Below, in pieces: positions 52,711 through 61,692 of a stretch of DNA of 64,000 nt. The position numbers and the translations under genes were made by a program. Every line of letters begins with the position of its first letter. Within the stretch, counting starts at the first letter, position 1. The notes beneath the pieces are model-generated. The model did no database searches. It saw only the letters and a program-made list of their open reading frames with translations, and had not been told where the DNA came from. The DNA is from JAJDAT01 sp964570665 (GTDB lineage: Bacteria; Nitrospinota; Nitrospinia; Nitrospinales; JAJDAT01): contig CAZMZH010000014.1 in NCBI GenBank assembly GCA_964570665.1, forward strand, positions 43,430-107,429. The letters run 5' to 3'.

Positions 52711-55539
52711 TTAGGAAACGTTTTTAATGGCATCCAAAACTTTCATCATTTCCTCGGTTTCATATTGTTCTAACAAATGGATAAGTTTATCCAAAACAGC
52801 TCGTTCATCGTCGTTCGTGGGTTTTAAATCTTTTACTATTTTATCTATTTCAGAAACAGAAGCTATTTGAACAACCTCTTCTAATTGAGCAATCCTTTCT
52901 TTTGGGAAACAAACTTTCGAATAATCGACCCGAGTAAGGGTAGGAACCACTTTCTTTTCGTCTTCCTTGCTTTCATATTCATATTCAATACCTAACAAGT
53001 TTTTAACCGAAGAATAGATCTCTTCCATGCGAAAAGGTTTGCATATAACTTCCGAACATCCTAAAGCTTTATATTTTTCCACCTCATGACTCAAAACAGA
53101 AGCCGAGACGACGACAATTTTTAATTCGTCCTCGGGAAACTCTTTCCTCAATTGACGGATGGCGTCATCTCCACCCATAATAGGCATCCGAATGTCAATA
53201 AAAATAATATCGGGTCGATTTTCCCGAAAATGTTCCAAAGCTTCTTTTCCGTTTTCGGCCATGATCACTTCCATTCCAACATCCGTTAAAAACTTTGACA
53301 ATAAAAGTCGGTTTTCTTCAATATCGTCCGCGACTAACACCTTAACCTCATGACCAGCTTTTAATCGAACGACTTCTCTCCGCGTATTTCGAGTTTGTAT
53401 CTCTCCTTTTGCTGGCGGAAGGGGCAATACCAGGGAGAATGTAGCGCCAGCGCCTACCGTAGATTCAACGGTTAATTCTCCTTGCATCATTTCGGATTGT
53501 TTTTTACTGATTGCCAACCCCAGTCCAGTCCCTCCCTTATGGTGTCCTTCTGTATCTTGATGAAAAGCTTGGAAAATTGAAGATTGCGCTTCTAGCGGAA
53601 TACCTTTTCCGGTATCTTTTATCGAAAACCGGTATTGATCGGCGCCAATCCGCTCAACTTTAAAATAAACTCCACCTGCATCCGTAAATTTAACCGCATT
53701 GCCAATTAAGTTGACAAGGATTTGTCGCACCTTACCTGAATCGCCATAAACTTGAATTGGGCCGTCGACGCTTTCAACTTTCCAAAATAGTTTCTTTTTC
53801 TTGCAAGCTTCTTGGAACATGTCTTTCAAACCATCTATGAGTTCTTTTAAGTCAAAACTCAAAGGGTTCAATATCATCTGCCCCGCTTCAATCTTAGAAA
53901 TATCCAGAACGTCATTGATCAATTCCAAAAGATTGGCGCCGCTTTTAGAAATAGTTTTCACCGCTTGCGCTTGTTGATCGGTCACTTTTTTATCTCGCAT
54001 TAAAATCTGCGCATAACCTAATATTGCATTCATCGGTGTTCTGATTTCATGGCTCATATTAGCTAGAAAAACGCTTTTAGCCTGGTTAGCAGATTCAGCC
54101 TTTATTTTTGCTTCTGCAAGCTGAAGCTCTGTTGCTTTACGCCAAGAGATTTCTTCTTCCAACCCTTTTTTGCCACGTTTTAATTCCTCTTCTTGAACCG
54201 TCACTTTATTCAAAACTCGATTGTATTGATCGGCAATCAGGCCCACTTCAGTATGAGGTTCGACTTCGACAGGAGCGGAGAAATCTCCCTTATCTCTCTG
54301 CATTTCCATTTTATTGAGAAGATTAAGGAGAGCGTTGCTGGCGCCATGCTCGACAATATTCATGCCCAATTTTTCTTCTTCTAAGCTTATTCGCAAAGGA
54401 ATCCATCGATTAATAAGCCAAATAAATAAATAACCCAAGCCAAATGCCCAGAAAAAGCAAACGAAAACCCCTTCTAATTGAACTAGCAACTGTTCCCAAC
54501 GAGTAAGTCCGGTACCCCAGCTATTGGGATCGCCCAAAATAGCCACCGCTAGCGTCCCCCATACACCGGGAAAACAATGTACCGGAACGCCTCCAACGGC
54601 ATCGTCAATTTTCAGTTTCTCAAACCAAATCAGAGCGACAAAACAAATACAACTGCCAATGAAAGCAATCAAAATAGTTTGCCACGGTCCCATGATATTG
54701 CAAGAAGCGGTGATCGAAACGAGTCCTGCGAGGCAACCATTAATAATAATCTCTACCGAAGGCCGTTTATGAATTTTCCAAGATAAAGCTAAAGCGACCA
54801 TAGCGCCAAGGCTTCCCGCTAAGAGAGTGTTAAAAATAATTGTAGGAGTATGATGGTTCACTCCTAAGGCGCTTCCCCCATTAAACCCAAACCAGCCAAC
54901 CCACATCAAAAAAACGCCTATAGTAGCTAAGATTAAGCTATGCCCCTCTATGGGATTTTTTTCATTGTCAAATCTTCCGGATCGAGGTCCAATAATTAAC
55001 ACGGCCGCGAGGGCAACCCAACCTCCTGTCGAGTGAACAACGGTGGAACCGGCAAAATCCAAGAAACCTTTTTCAGCTATCCATCCGACGGGATGTCCAA
55101 AAGCGACACCCCCCCATAACCAATGTCCTATAAAAGGGTATATAAAAACGGCAACAAAAACCGAAACCAAAACATAACCCGAAAAGCGCATTCTCTCCGC
55201 CACTGGACCTGAAATAATAGTTACGGCAGTTCCGCAAAAAAGCATTTGGAAGGTAAAAAAAGAAATCAACCAAGAGCTGTCAATCCCGTCAAAAAAGAAA
55301 TACGTCTGGCCAAACCAACCGTTGAAACTTGAACCATGCATAATTCCAAATCCCACCGGCCAAAAAATTAGAGTGGTAACGCAAATATCCACAAAATTTT
55401 TGATGGCAACATTGATACTATTTTTTACGCGAATCAGACCGCTTTCCAGACAACAAAAACCGCCTTGCATTAACAAAACCAAGCAAATGCAAAAGGTCAT
55501 CCAAATAGTATCCAGGAGTTCTTTTTCGATATTTATCAT
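52711..55539 (-). CDS. Ammonium transporter-histidine kinase-receiver fusion (Amt sensor)
   Basis: A 942-residue sensor. The first 385 residues are an Amt/Rh channel with eleven membrane segments; FAGSTVVHSTGGWVAL and GGVPVHCFPGVWGTLAVA hold the twin histidines that line the conduction pore. A HAMP-like linker (about 395-450) and coiled coil lead to HisKA (His497 in MSHEIRTPMN), HATPase (GGTGLGLA) and a receiver (Asp782 in IFIDIRMP). An extension after the receiver is helical. This fits known Amt-kinase fusions that sense ammonium. Whether the channel still conducts cannot be told. Confidence 0.95.
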   Translation of the reverse strand: MINIEKELLDTIWMTFCICLVLLMQGGFCCLESGLIRVKNSINVAIKNFVDICVTTLIFWPVGFGIMHGSSFNGWFGQTYFFFDGIDSSWLISFFTFQMLFCGTAVTIISGPVAERMRFSGYVLVSVFVAVFIYPFIGHWLWGGVAFGHPVGWIAEKGFLDFAGSTVVHSTGGWVALAAVLIIGPRSGRFDNEKNPIEGHSLILATIGVFLMWVGWFGFNGGSALGVNHHTPTIIFNTLLAGSLGAMVALALSWKIHKRPSVEIIINGCLAGLVSITASCNIMGPWQTILIAFIGSCICFVALIWFEKLKIDDAVGGVPVHCFPGVWGTLAVAILGDPNSWGTGLTRWEQLLVQLEGVFVCFFWAFGLGYLFIWLINRWIPLRISLEEEKLGMNIVEHGASNALLNLLNKMEMQRDKGDFSAPVEVEPHTEVGLIADQYNRVLNKVTVQEEELKRGKKGLEEEISWRKATELQLAEAKIKAESANQAKSVFLANMSHEIRTPMNAILGYAQILMRDKKVTDQQAQAVKTISKSGANLLELINDVLDISKIEAGQMILNPLSFDLKELIDGLKDMFQEACKKKKLFWKVESVDGPIQVYGDSGKVRQILVNLIGNAVKFTDAGGVYFKVERIGADQYRFSIKDTGKGIPLEAQSSIFQAFHQDTEGHHKGGTGLGLAISKKQSEMMQGELTVESTVGAGATFSLVLPLPPAKGEIQTRNTRREVVRLKAGHEVKVLVADDIEENRLLLSKFLTDVGMEVIMAENGKEALEHFRENRPDIIFIDIRMPIMGGDDAIRQLRKEFPEDELKIVVVSASVLSHEVEKYKALGCSEVICKPFRMEEIYSSVKNLLGIEYEYESKEDEKKVVPTLTRVDYSKVCFPKERIAQLEEVVQIASVSEIDKIVKDLKPTNDDERAVLDKLIHLLEQYETEEMMKVLDAIKNVS

Positions 55540-56078
55540 TTAATCTGCAATTTCCATCAAAATTTGATTCTCCACAGATTTTATCCACACAAAACTTTTG
55601 GTTTAAAATGCACCCTATTTTCTACTTATTTATAATTTTTTTTCAATCAAACCCATTTATTCAAAAGTGAAAATCTTAATAACTAACACCATTCCGAAAC
55701 TATTGACTTTTCCGATCCATTTTTCACCTTCGTTCTTTACCTAAACTTTCTAAGTTAGAATGCACTATCAACCTTATATTCTTCTTTAATGCAAAGTATT
55801 ATTGACCATCAATCCATTTAGATTAAAGAAATATACAATTTTTAAAGCGCCAAACTAACCATCAAGAAAAAAAACTCTCGTTAAAATAATGTGAATATGT
55901 TTAAAAAAGCATATCAAATAAAATTACATAAACACATACCTAAGTGAACCGCAAATTGAAAATAGTTCGTAACAATTTCTTACTTAAAAAAACATTCACA
56001 TTTGTTTAATTTTGAATTACAATATATAGATAGAAAAAAGTATTAGCTAAAAAATCTTGAATTTTGGATTGAAAGCAA
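55540..56078. other. AT-rich intergenic region
   Basis: 539 bases between the divergent Amt-kinase gene and the small gene at 56079. No open frame, hairpin or clear promoter was recognised. Confidence 0.5.
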
Positions 56079-56510
56079 ATGGCTGAAATAGGTTCAATAA
56101 GCTCAAGTTCCCCGGCGCAAGCCTTCCAGCGACCGAATAATGCAGGAGGTGGAAGTGGCGGTCAGGATAGCGGTGGGAGTAGCCCCGTTGAAGATAGTGT
56201 ACAAATCAGCTCTGCGGGTCGGGACCAAAGTAGCGTTCAGTCTGAAGCTGTAAGCGAAGGAGCCTCGCCAACGGTAGACCAACGAATCGAGGCTAATGCC
56301 GATCCTGCGCGAAATTCAGCCGCCAATCAAGATATTGAGACTGAAGTTTCCGATATTCAAGAAGCAAATACTGAAAACTCCGCAGCCGCTCCAGAACAAA
56401 ACGTGAGCACATTGAGCAGAGAACAAGCAGAACAAAATTCTTCGGGAGCTAGTTCTTCCCAATCTAATGCTGTTGAGCAACGAGGTCAAAGCGTCGACCA
56501 GCTTGCCTAA
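56079..56510 (+). CDS. Low-complexity Ser/Gln/Ala-rich protein
   Basis: A 143-residue protein, probably disordered throughout (GGGSGGQDSGGSSPVEDSVQ). The block DSVQISSAGRDQ resembles the N-terminal segment of small flagella-linked regulatory proteins, but the match is short. No signal peptide is present. Preceded by GAAAGCAA, a weak ribosome site. Function unknown. Confidence 0.55.
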   Translation: MAEIGSISSSSPAQAFQRPNNAGGGSGGQDSGGSSPVEDSVQISSAGRDQSSVQSEAVSEGASPTVDQRIEANADPARNSAANQDIETEVSDIQEANTENSAAAPEQNVSTLSREQAEQNSSGASSSQSNAVEQRGQSVDQLA

Positions 56511-56549
56511 GGGCAACCCCTTCCTTTTAGCGTCTCTTGACTCGCTTAG

Positions 56550-56930
56550 TTATTCCATTATCTTTAGTAGATCGTCTACGCTTGAAACGTTATCTAGCGG
56601 AAAAGAAATAACATAGCCAAATATGTGGTAAGGGGATTCAACGTCGGTAATGGGTTTTAATCGTACGGGGATTAACTCTAAATCTTCATATTCTGAAGAT
56701 TCTTCAATCAAAACTGCGGAAGACTCTTCATCGTCGTAATACTCCTCGACGATCAGAGAAAAACCATGCTTCTCTTCTAAATATCCTTTTAACCAATAAG
56801 CCTCTTCTTCAGTCAGCAAACCCATTTTTCGCCCTACTTGGAAGGCATAACACCTCCAGTCGACGCGAACGGGTTCTTTCCTCTTCGCTGTTGGGATAAT
56901 AGAATGGGCTTTAAATAATTTTTGGACCAT
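56550..56930 (-). CDS. Uncharacterised protein, paralogue of the gene at 37002
   Basis: A 126-residue acidic soluble protein. It shares N-terminal (KAHSIIPT..RKEPVRVDWRCY), central (YWLKGYLEEKHGF) and C-terminal (GYVISFPLDNVSSVDDLLKI) blocks with the 157-residue protein at 37002-37475, which lies about 19 kb away. The family is not one I recognise. Here it stands alone, 21 bases after the CBS gene. Confidence 0.7.
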   Translation of the reverse strand: MVQKLFKAHSIIPTAKRKEPVRVDWRCYAFQVGRKMGLLTEEEAYWLKGYLEEKHGFSLIVEEYYDDEESSAVLIEESSEYEDLELIPVRLKPITDVESPYHIFGYVISFPLDNVSSVDDLLKIME

Positions 56931-56951
56931 TGATCGTAACCAAAAATTTCT

Positions 56952-57572
56952 TTATTTATCGCTTTGAATCGCAAACTCCAATATCTCGGCCAAATCGTTA
57001 TGCCCCTCAATCTTGGCGTATTTTTCGATTTTACTCCATGATTCTTTGCCGTCAATTCCTTCCGCCGTCAAGGAAGTCGAATCCAGTCTCTCTCTATAAT
57101 TTACCAATAACTTTTCTATTTCATGACGGAAGGTATTAGTTTCCAACAAGGTATCGTACTTTTTCCAAAAATCTATTATAGGATCGCCATCCCCATATCT
57201 TTGATTAAAGTAACCCGCAAAATCTTTGACCGATATCATTCCGATAATACCGGTTTCGCCTTTTACTGGGAGATGTCGGATATTATTCTTGTACATGGCA
57301 ATCAACGCCTCCGACATGGTTTGATCGGGTCCCATAGTAATCAATCCAGACGACATAATTTCTGCCATTGTTGTAGTCTTTGGATCTAAATCTTTCGCTA
57401 AAACTTTTCTAATTAAGTCATAAGCGGTCACAATCCCTGTATATTCATTATTATCTCGAATAACAACAGAGTGAACCTTTTCCGTAGACATAATTTTTGC
57501 GGCCTCGGTTGCTGTTGTTTCGGGTTCTGTAGCAACAATCCGCTCTTCCATATAATGTTTAATCTCGTGCAT
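56952..57572 (-). CDS. CBS-domain pair protein
   Basis: A 206-residue protein. Two CBS repeats (about 8-62, VATEPETTATEAAKIMSTEKVHSVVIRD; and about 72-125, MGPDQTMSEALIAMYKNNIRHLPVKG) form one Bateman module that binds adenine nucleotides. A helical tail follows with no other domain. Likely a regulatory energy sensor acting on a separate target; may be co-transcribed with the paralogue gene at 56550. Confidence 0.85.
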   Translation of the reverse strand: MHEIKHYMEERIVATEPETTATEAAKIMSTEKVHSVVIRDNNEYTGIVTAYDLIRKVLAKDLDPKTTTMAEIMSSGLITMGPDQTMSEALIAMYKNNIRHLPVKGETGIIGMISVKDFAGYFNQRYGDGDPIIDFWKKYDTLLETNTFRHEIEKLLVNYRERLDSTSLTAEGIDGKESWSKIEKYAKIEGHNDLAEILEFAIQSDK

Positions 57573-58013
57573 TTACGGATGCCCCTCTATAAGTTTCTAG
57601 CCCTCATTTACGCGAATTAAGACTTTTACACCGAATTTTAAAGTTGTCCTGTATCCTACCCCATTCAAGACATATTTTTTAATAAAAAATAAGCAAAATC
57701 GGAGGTTTAAGATACTCGTTCTTAAATCCATTTATTTATTCAATTTTAAAAATGGCTAGCGAAAAACTTACAATAAACCAATAGAAACCATAATATTTTA
57801 TTTTAAATGAATAAAAGCTTCTCCATAAAAACATTTCTCCTTATTAATAAAGCGTTAAATAATAAATAGTTATAATTTAATTTCACTAATTTTTTTATTT
57901 AAAAAATCAATCTCGCAAACTCTTTATTTTTTAAAATCCCATCTTTAATTATCATATTATCCTTTGCATGTAATGACTCAAAATTAGCTTAAGAAGCTGT
58001 TAAAATTTAAATT

Positions 58014-58042
58014 TTGACAGCCTATTTGGTTTGGGCTATTAT
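58014..58042 (+). promoter_or_regulatory. Near-consensus sigma-70 promoter of the nuo operon
   Basis: TTGACA (58014-58019), a 17-base spacer and TATTAT (58037-58042): a perfect -35 box and a one-mismatch -10 box. The start would be near 58049, leaving a leader of about 215 bases before nuoA. The upstream space 57573-58013 is AT-rich and holds nothing else I recognise. Confidence 0.8.
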
Positions 58043-58047
58043 TGCCA

Positions 58048-58096
58048 ACTTCACGGGATGATCATTGACAAACGGGTCAAGGTGAAGTATCATCTC
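58048..58096 (+). promoter_or_regulatory. Two-state leader of the nuo transcript
   Basis: Directly at the predicted transcript start, ACTTCAC (58048-58054) can pair with GTGAAGT (58082-58088), or GGGATGAT (58055-58062) with ATCATCTC (58089-58096). The two stems cross and leave no loop, so they exclude each other. A third stem, TTGAC/GTCAA (58065-58069/58076-58080), fits inside both. This looks like a regulated leader or a protein-binding site. Confidence 0.5.
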
Positions 58097-58264
58097 GCGT
58101 CTATTTTTCATTATTTTTAGAGGTTTTAAGGTTCCTAATCTAAACGTTGATTTTTAATAAAAATTAAATATTCAACGTTCAAAATTTTCAAATTTACCCA
58201 CACTCGTAATTGGATTTTTGGAACCTTTTAGTTCGAAATAACCGCTAAGTTTTTGGAGGAATGT

Positions 58265-58621
58265 ATGTTATCGGAATACACAGGGATGGTAATCATGTTG
58301 TTTTTTGCCATAAGTATCTCTGTTGGTATGGTGGTAGCCACCTCCCTTTTAGGTCCTAAGAAAAAATTCGCCGAGAAAATGGAACCTTTCGAATGCGGCG
58401 AAGTTCAGATTGTTTCTCCAAGACAACGCTTTTCGGTAAAATTTTATTTAATTGCCGTCCTTTTCATTTTATTTGATATTGAAGCCGTTTTCCTATTCCC
58501 CTGGGCCATTTTATATAAAAAATTAGGCCTTTTCGGCCTCTTTGAAATGATGGCTTTCATATTTGTCCTCGGCATAGGCCTCTTTTATGTTTGGAAACGG
58601 GGCGGTTTGCAGTGGGAATAA
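58265..58621 (+). CDS. nuoA: NADH-quinone oxidoreductase subunit A
   Basis: A 118-residue membrane subunit of complex I with three membrane segments. KMEPFECGEVQIVSPRQRFSVKFYLIAVLFILFDIEAVFLFPWA is the family core. The ATG at 58265 is used because GGAGGA stands just before it; a TTG at 58253 would swallow that site. First gene of the operon. Confidence 0.95.
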   Translation: MLSEYTGMVIMLFFAISISVGMVVATSLLGPKKKFAEKMEPFECGEVQIVSPRQRFSVKFYLIAVLFILFDIEAVFLFPWAILYKKLGLFGLFEMMAFIFVLGIGLFYVWKRGGLQWE

Positions 58622-58667
58622 CCTATACCTTAATAAATAAAATTAACGCTTAATGATTTAGGTCCAA

Positions 58668-59156
58668 ATGGGAACAGAGACACATATAATAGAAAGAATT
58701 AAAGATAAATTTGGCGATAACGTACTCGAAAGCCATGACTTTCGAGGCGATCAAACGGTCACGGTTAAAAAAGAAAGCGTTCACGAGGTCGCTAAGTTTT
58801 TACGGGACGACTCCGAGTTATGTTTTGATTTTTTAATGGATATCACCGCAGTTGATTATTTGGATAAGAAAGCCCAACGATTTGAAATGGTCTACCATTT
58901 CTATTCATTAAAGAATAATAACCGCGTTCGAATTAAAGCCCCCGTAGCTGAAGACGACTGTGAAGTTGACTCGTTATGCGATCTTTGGAAAACGACAGAT
59001 TGGTATGAAAGAGAAATTTGGGATATGTACGGCATTAAGTTTAAGGGGCACCCAAATATGAAAAGAATTCTTTTATATGAAGAGTTTAAAGGACACCCTC
59101 TTAGAAAAGATTACCCAATCAACAAGCGTCAACCCTTAATTGGCCCGTTAAACTAA
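58668..59156 (+). CDS. nuoC: NADH-quinone oxidoreductase subunit C
   Basis: A 162-residue soluble subunit of the complex I connecting arm. LWKTTDWYEREIWDMYGIKFKGHPNMKRIL and HPLRKDYPI are diagnostic. It ends after the usual RKDYP block and is not fused to NuoD. It follows nuoA by only 46 bases; the usual nuoB between them is missing, and nuoD does not follow. Confidence 0.95.
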   Translation: MGTETHIIERIKDKFGDNVLESHDFRGDQTVTVKKESVHEVAKFLRDDSELCFDFLMDITAVDYLDKKAQRFEMVYHFYSLKNNNRVRIKAPVAEDDCEVDSLCDLWKTTDWYEREIWDMYGIKFKGHPNMKRILLYEEFKGHPLRKDYPINKRQPLIGPLN

Positions 59157-59169
59157 GCGAAAACTTTAT

Positions 59170-60237
59170 ATGTTATTGGATTTTGGCATCACCCTTTTAA
59201 AAGTTCTCTTTATTCTAGGCGTAACCGTCGGTTTCTTTGCACCCATTTTGACCTGGGTAGAACGCAAGCAAAGCGCCATCATGCAAGACCGGATTGGAGC
59301 AAACCGAGCTGACATTTTGGGTTTTCGGGCTTTGGGCTTATTTCACATCATGGCCGACGGCTTAAAAATGTTTACCAAGGAAGATTTCATTCCTAGGGGA
59401 GCAAATCCCGTTCTGCATACGCTTAGCCCCATTGTCGCCTTGATTCCGGCAATAATAACGTTTGCGGTTGTTCCATTTGGCGGGGTCTATGAAATTTTTG
59501 GCAAACAAGTCAACTTAGTTATCGCCGATTTGGATGTTGGGATACTTTTCGTATTTGCAATCGCATCTATCGCGACTTACGGTTACGTAATCGCAGGTTG
59601 GAGCTCCAACAATAACTGGTCTTTATTAGGTTCTATGCGAACCACCGCTCAAATGATTTCCTACGAAGTGACCATGGGTTTGACCATCATTGGCGTTTTA
59701 ATGGTCTATGAGTCAATGAAATTAACGGAAATTGGGGCGGCGCAAGAAAGCTTTTTCCACTGGGGGGTTTTCATGCAACCTCTTGGCTTTATCATGTTCT
59801 TAACCGCTTCGATTGCGGAAAACAAACGGATTCCTTTTGACGCTCCTGAAGCGGAGTCGGAGTTGGTAGCGGGTTATTTCACTGAATATAGCGGACTCAA
59901 ATTCGGTATGTTTTTTATGGCCGAATTTATTGAAATGGTTACCATCAGCGCGATTGTAACGATCCTGTTTTTTGGAGCTTGGCATATTCCTTTTATAGGT
60001 ACCGCTACCCTGTTCTCTTTATTCGATTTCTTAGGAACCACTGGGTCCAACATCGTTGTCATGCTAATTCATGTTGGAGTGTTTTTCACGAAAGTGGTTT
60101 TCTTTATTTGGTTTCAAATGACCATTCGATGGACATTACCAAGGTTCCGATACGATCAAATCATGGATCTTGGCTGGAAAATTTTGTTGCCTCTTTCATT
60201 GGCTAACATATTCGTTACGGGATTTATATTAATATAG
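59170..60237 (+). CDS. nuoH: NADH-quinone oxidoreductase subunit H
   Basis: A 355-residue membrane subunit at the quinone site. WVERKQSAIMQDRIGANRA near the start and PFDAPEAESELVAGYFTEYSG (about 220-240) are the conserved quinone-channel loops; the second has Ala where many have Leu. Eight membrane segments. It starts 13 bases after nuoC. Confidence 0.96.
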   Translation: MLLDFGITLLKVLFILGVTVGFFAPILTWVERKQSAIMQDRIGANRADILGFRALGLFHIMADGLKMFTKEDFIPRGANPVLHTLSPIVALIPAIITFAVVPFGGVYEIFGKQVNLVIADLDVGILFVFAIASIATYGYVIAGWSSNNNWSLLGSMRTTAQMISYEVTMGLTIIGVLMVYESMKLTEIGAAQESFFHWGVFMQPLGFIMFLTASIAENKRIPFDAPEAESELVAGYFTEYSGLKFGMFFMAEFIEMVTISAIVTILFFGAWHIPFIGTATLFSLFDFLGTTGSNIVVMLIHVGVFFTKVVFFIWFQMTIRWTLPRFRYDQIMDLGWKILLPLSLANIFVTGFILI

Positions 60238-60265
60238 TTCCGTCGCTAATTATTAAGGGCTTATC

Positions 60266-60838
60266 ATGGCATATTACGTAAACCGGAATGTAAAACTGAC
60301 TTTTTGGGAAAAAATTTATATCCCTGAGATCATTAGGGGAATGATAATTACCTCCCGACACTTCTTTAGCAACTTATTTGGATTCATTCCATTTTTGGCT
60401 GGGAAGAAGGACAGAAAGATTTTTACCGTTTATTATCCCGAAGAGATGGTGGAGTACCCCATTGCCTATAGAGGCCGCCCTGTTCTAGCCATAAATGAAA
60501 AAGGTAATTTTAATTGCGTCGCTTGTGGTTTGTGCGAAGCGGCTTGTCCCGCCTATTGCATCGACATTACTCCAGGTTGTAACAGCGGAAAACAAAATGA
60601 ACTGGAGCGTTTTCCAGACAAATTTTCTATCGACTACGCAATTTGTATCTTCTGCGGTAACTGTGAAGAAGCGTGCCCAGAAGAAGCCATTTTCATGAGC
60701 AACGATTGCGAAATCTCGATGTTGGATCGTAGAAAAATGAAATATAACAAAGAACAATTATCTACCCCAATATCTGAACTAAAAGACAGAGTCGAGTTTG
60801 TTCGGAATATGAACGCTAAATGGAATTTCAGGAATTAA
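60266..60838 (+). CDS. nuoI: NADH-quinone oxidoreductase subunit I
   Basis: A 190-residue peripheral subunit with two [4Fe-4S] clusters. Ligands are CVACGLCEAACPAYC and CIFCGNCEEACPEEA; the clusters pass electrons to the N2 centre in NuoB. AAGGG precedes the ATG. It is in the normal order after nuoH. Confidence 0.95.
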   Translation: MAYYVNRNVKLTFWEKIYIPEIIRGMIITSRHFFSNLFGFIPFLAGKKDRKIFTVYYPEEMVEYPIAYRGRPVLAINEKGNFNCVACGLCEAACPAYCIDITPGCNSGKQNELERFPDKFSIDYAICIFCGNCEEACPEEAIFMSNDCEISMLDRRKMKYNKEQLSTPISELKDRVEFVRNMNAKWNFRN

Positions 60839-60863
60839 GAGTAGGTTAATCGGCGAACCCATT

Positions 60864-61370
60864 ATGGAACAATTTATTTTTTATCCACTTTCCCTTGTAT
60901 GTATTATTTTTGCCGTTGGGGTAATAATCAATACAAGTCCTATTAGCTCGGCAGTATCTCTTATCGGAATGATGCTTGGGTTGGCGGGTCTTTTTGTTTT
61001 ATTAAACGCTCATTTGATGGCCATTCTACAAGTTTTGGTTTATGCGGGCGCAATTATGGTTCTCTTCATGTTCGTTATCATGCTGTTAAATCTAAAAGGC
61101 GACGACGAAGATTGGAAGATGCGCGGTAAAAACGTTTTATTGGCCAGTTTATCTGGAGTTTTTGTTTTGGTTGTATTATTTATGATATTTGGCTACGGGT
61201 TTGACTCAGAAATTGGGAAAACCGCCGCCTTGCCGGATACATTTGGGACAACTGCCGCTGTTGGCCAACTCCTATTCACAGATTTTGTATTGCCTTTCGA
61301 AGTAGCTTCTATATTGCTTTTGGTCGCAATGGTAGGCGCGGTTGTATTGGCCAAAACTAAATTAAACTAA
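60864..61370 (+). CDS. nuoJ: NADH-quinone oxidoreductase subunit J
   Basis: A 168-residue membrane subunit with five membrane segments. LVYAGAIMVLFMFVIMLLNL (about 57-76) is the conserved block near the pi-bulge helix of NuoJ. 25 bases after nuoI. Confidence 0.95.
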   Translation: MEQFIFYPLSLVCIIFAVGVIINTSPISSAVSLIGMMLGLAGLFVLLNAHLMAILQVLVYAGAIMVLFMFVIMLLNLKGDDEDWKMRGKNVLLASLSGVFVLVVLFMIFGYGFDSEIGKTAALPDTFGTTAAVGQLLFTDFVLPFEVASILLLVAMVGAVVLAKTKLN

Positions 61371-61380
61371 AAGAATTCTA

Positions 61381-61683
61381 ATGGTTCCTCTTTCGCATTA
61401 TTTAATTGTTAGCGCTATTTTATTTTTCATTGGCGTGCTTGGCGTATTACTCAGAAGAAACGTTATTGTCGTTTTCATGTCTATTGAAATCATGTTGAAC
61501 GCGGTCAACCTCAGTTTAATTGGATTTGACCGGTTTTTGAATCAACACGACGGTCAAGTTTTTAGCTTTATGGTTATGGCTGTAGCGGCGGCGGAAGTTT
61601 CGGTAGGATTGGCAATCATCATATCCATATTCCGTAAAAAGCCGACAATCAATTTAGACGAATTCAATATAATGAAATGGTAA
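61381..61683 (+). CDS. nuoK: NADH-quinone oxidoreductase subunit K
   Basis: A 100-residue membrane subunit with three segments; the proton-path glutamates lie in MSIEIMLNAVNLSL and VAAAEVSVGLAI. It starts ten bases after nuoJ. A normal member of the operon. Confidence 0.96.
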   Translation: MVPLSHYLIVSAILFFIGVLGVLLRRNVIVVFMSIEIMLNAVNLSLIGFDRFLNQHDGQVFSFMVMAVAAAEVSVGLAIIISIFRKKPTINLDEFNIMKW

Positions 61684-61692
61684 GGATATAAA

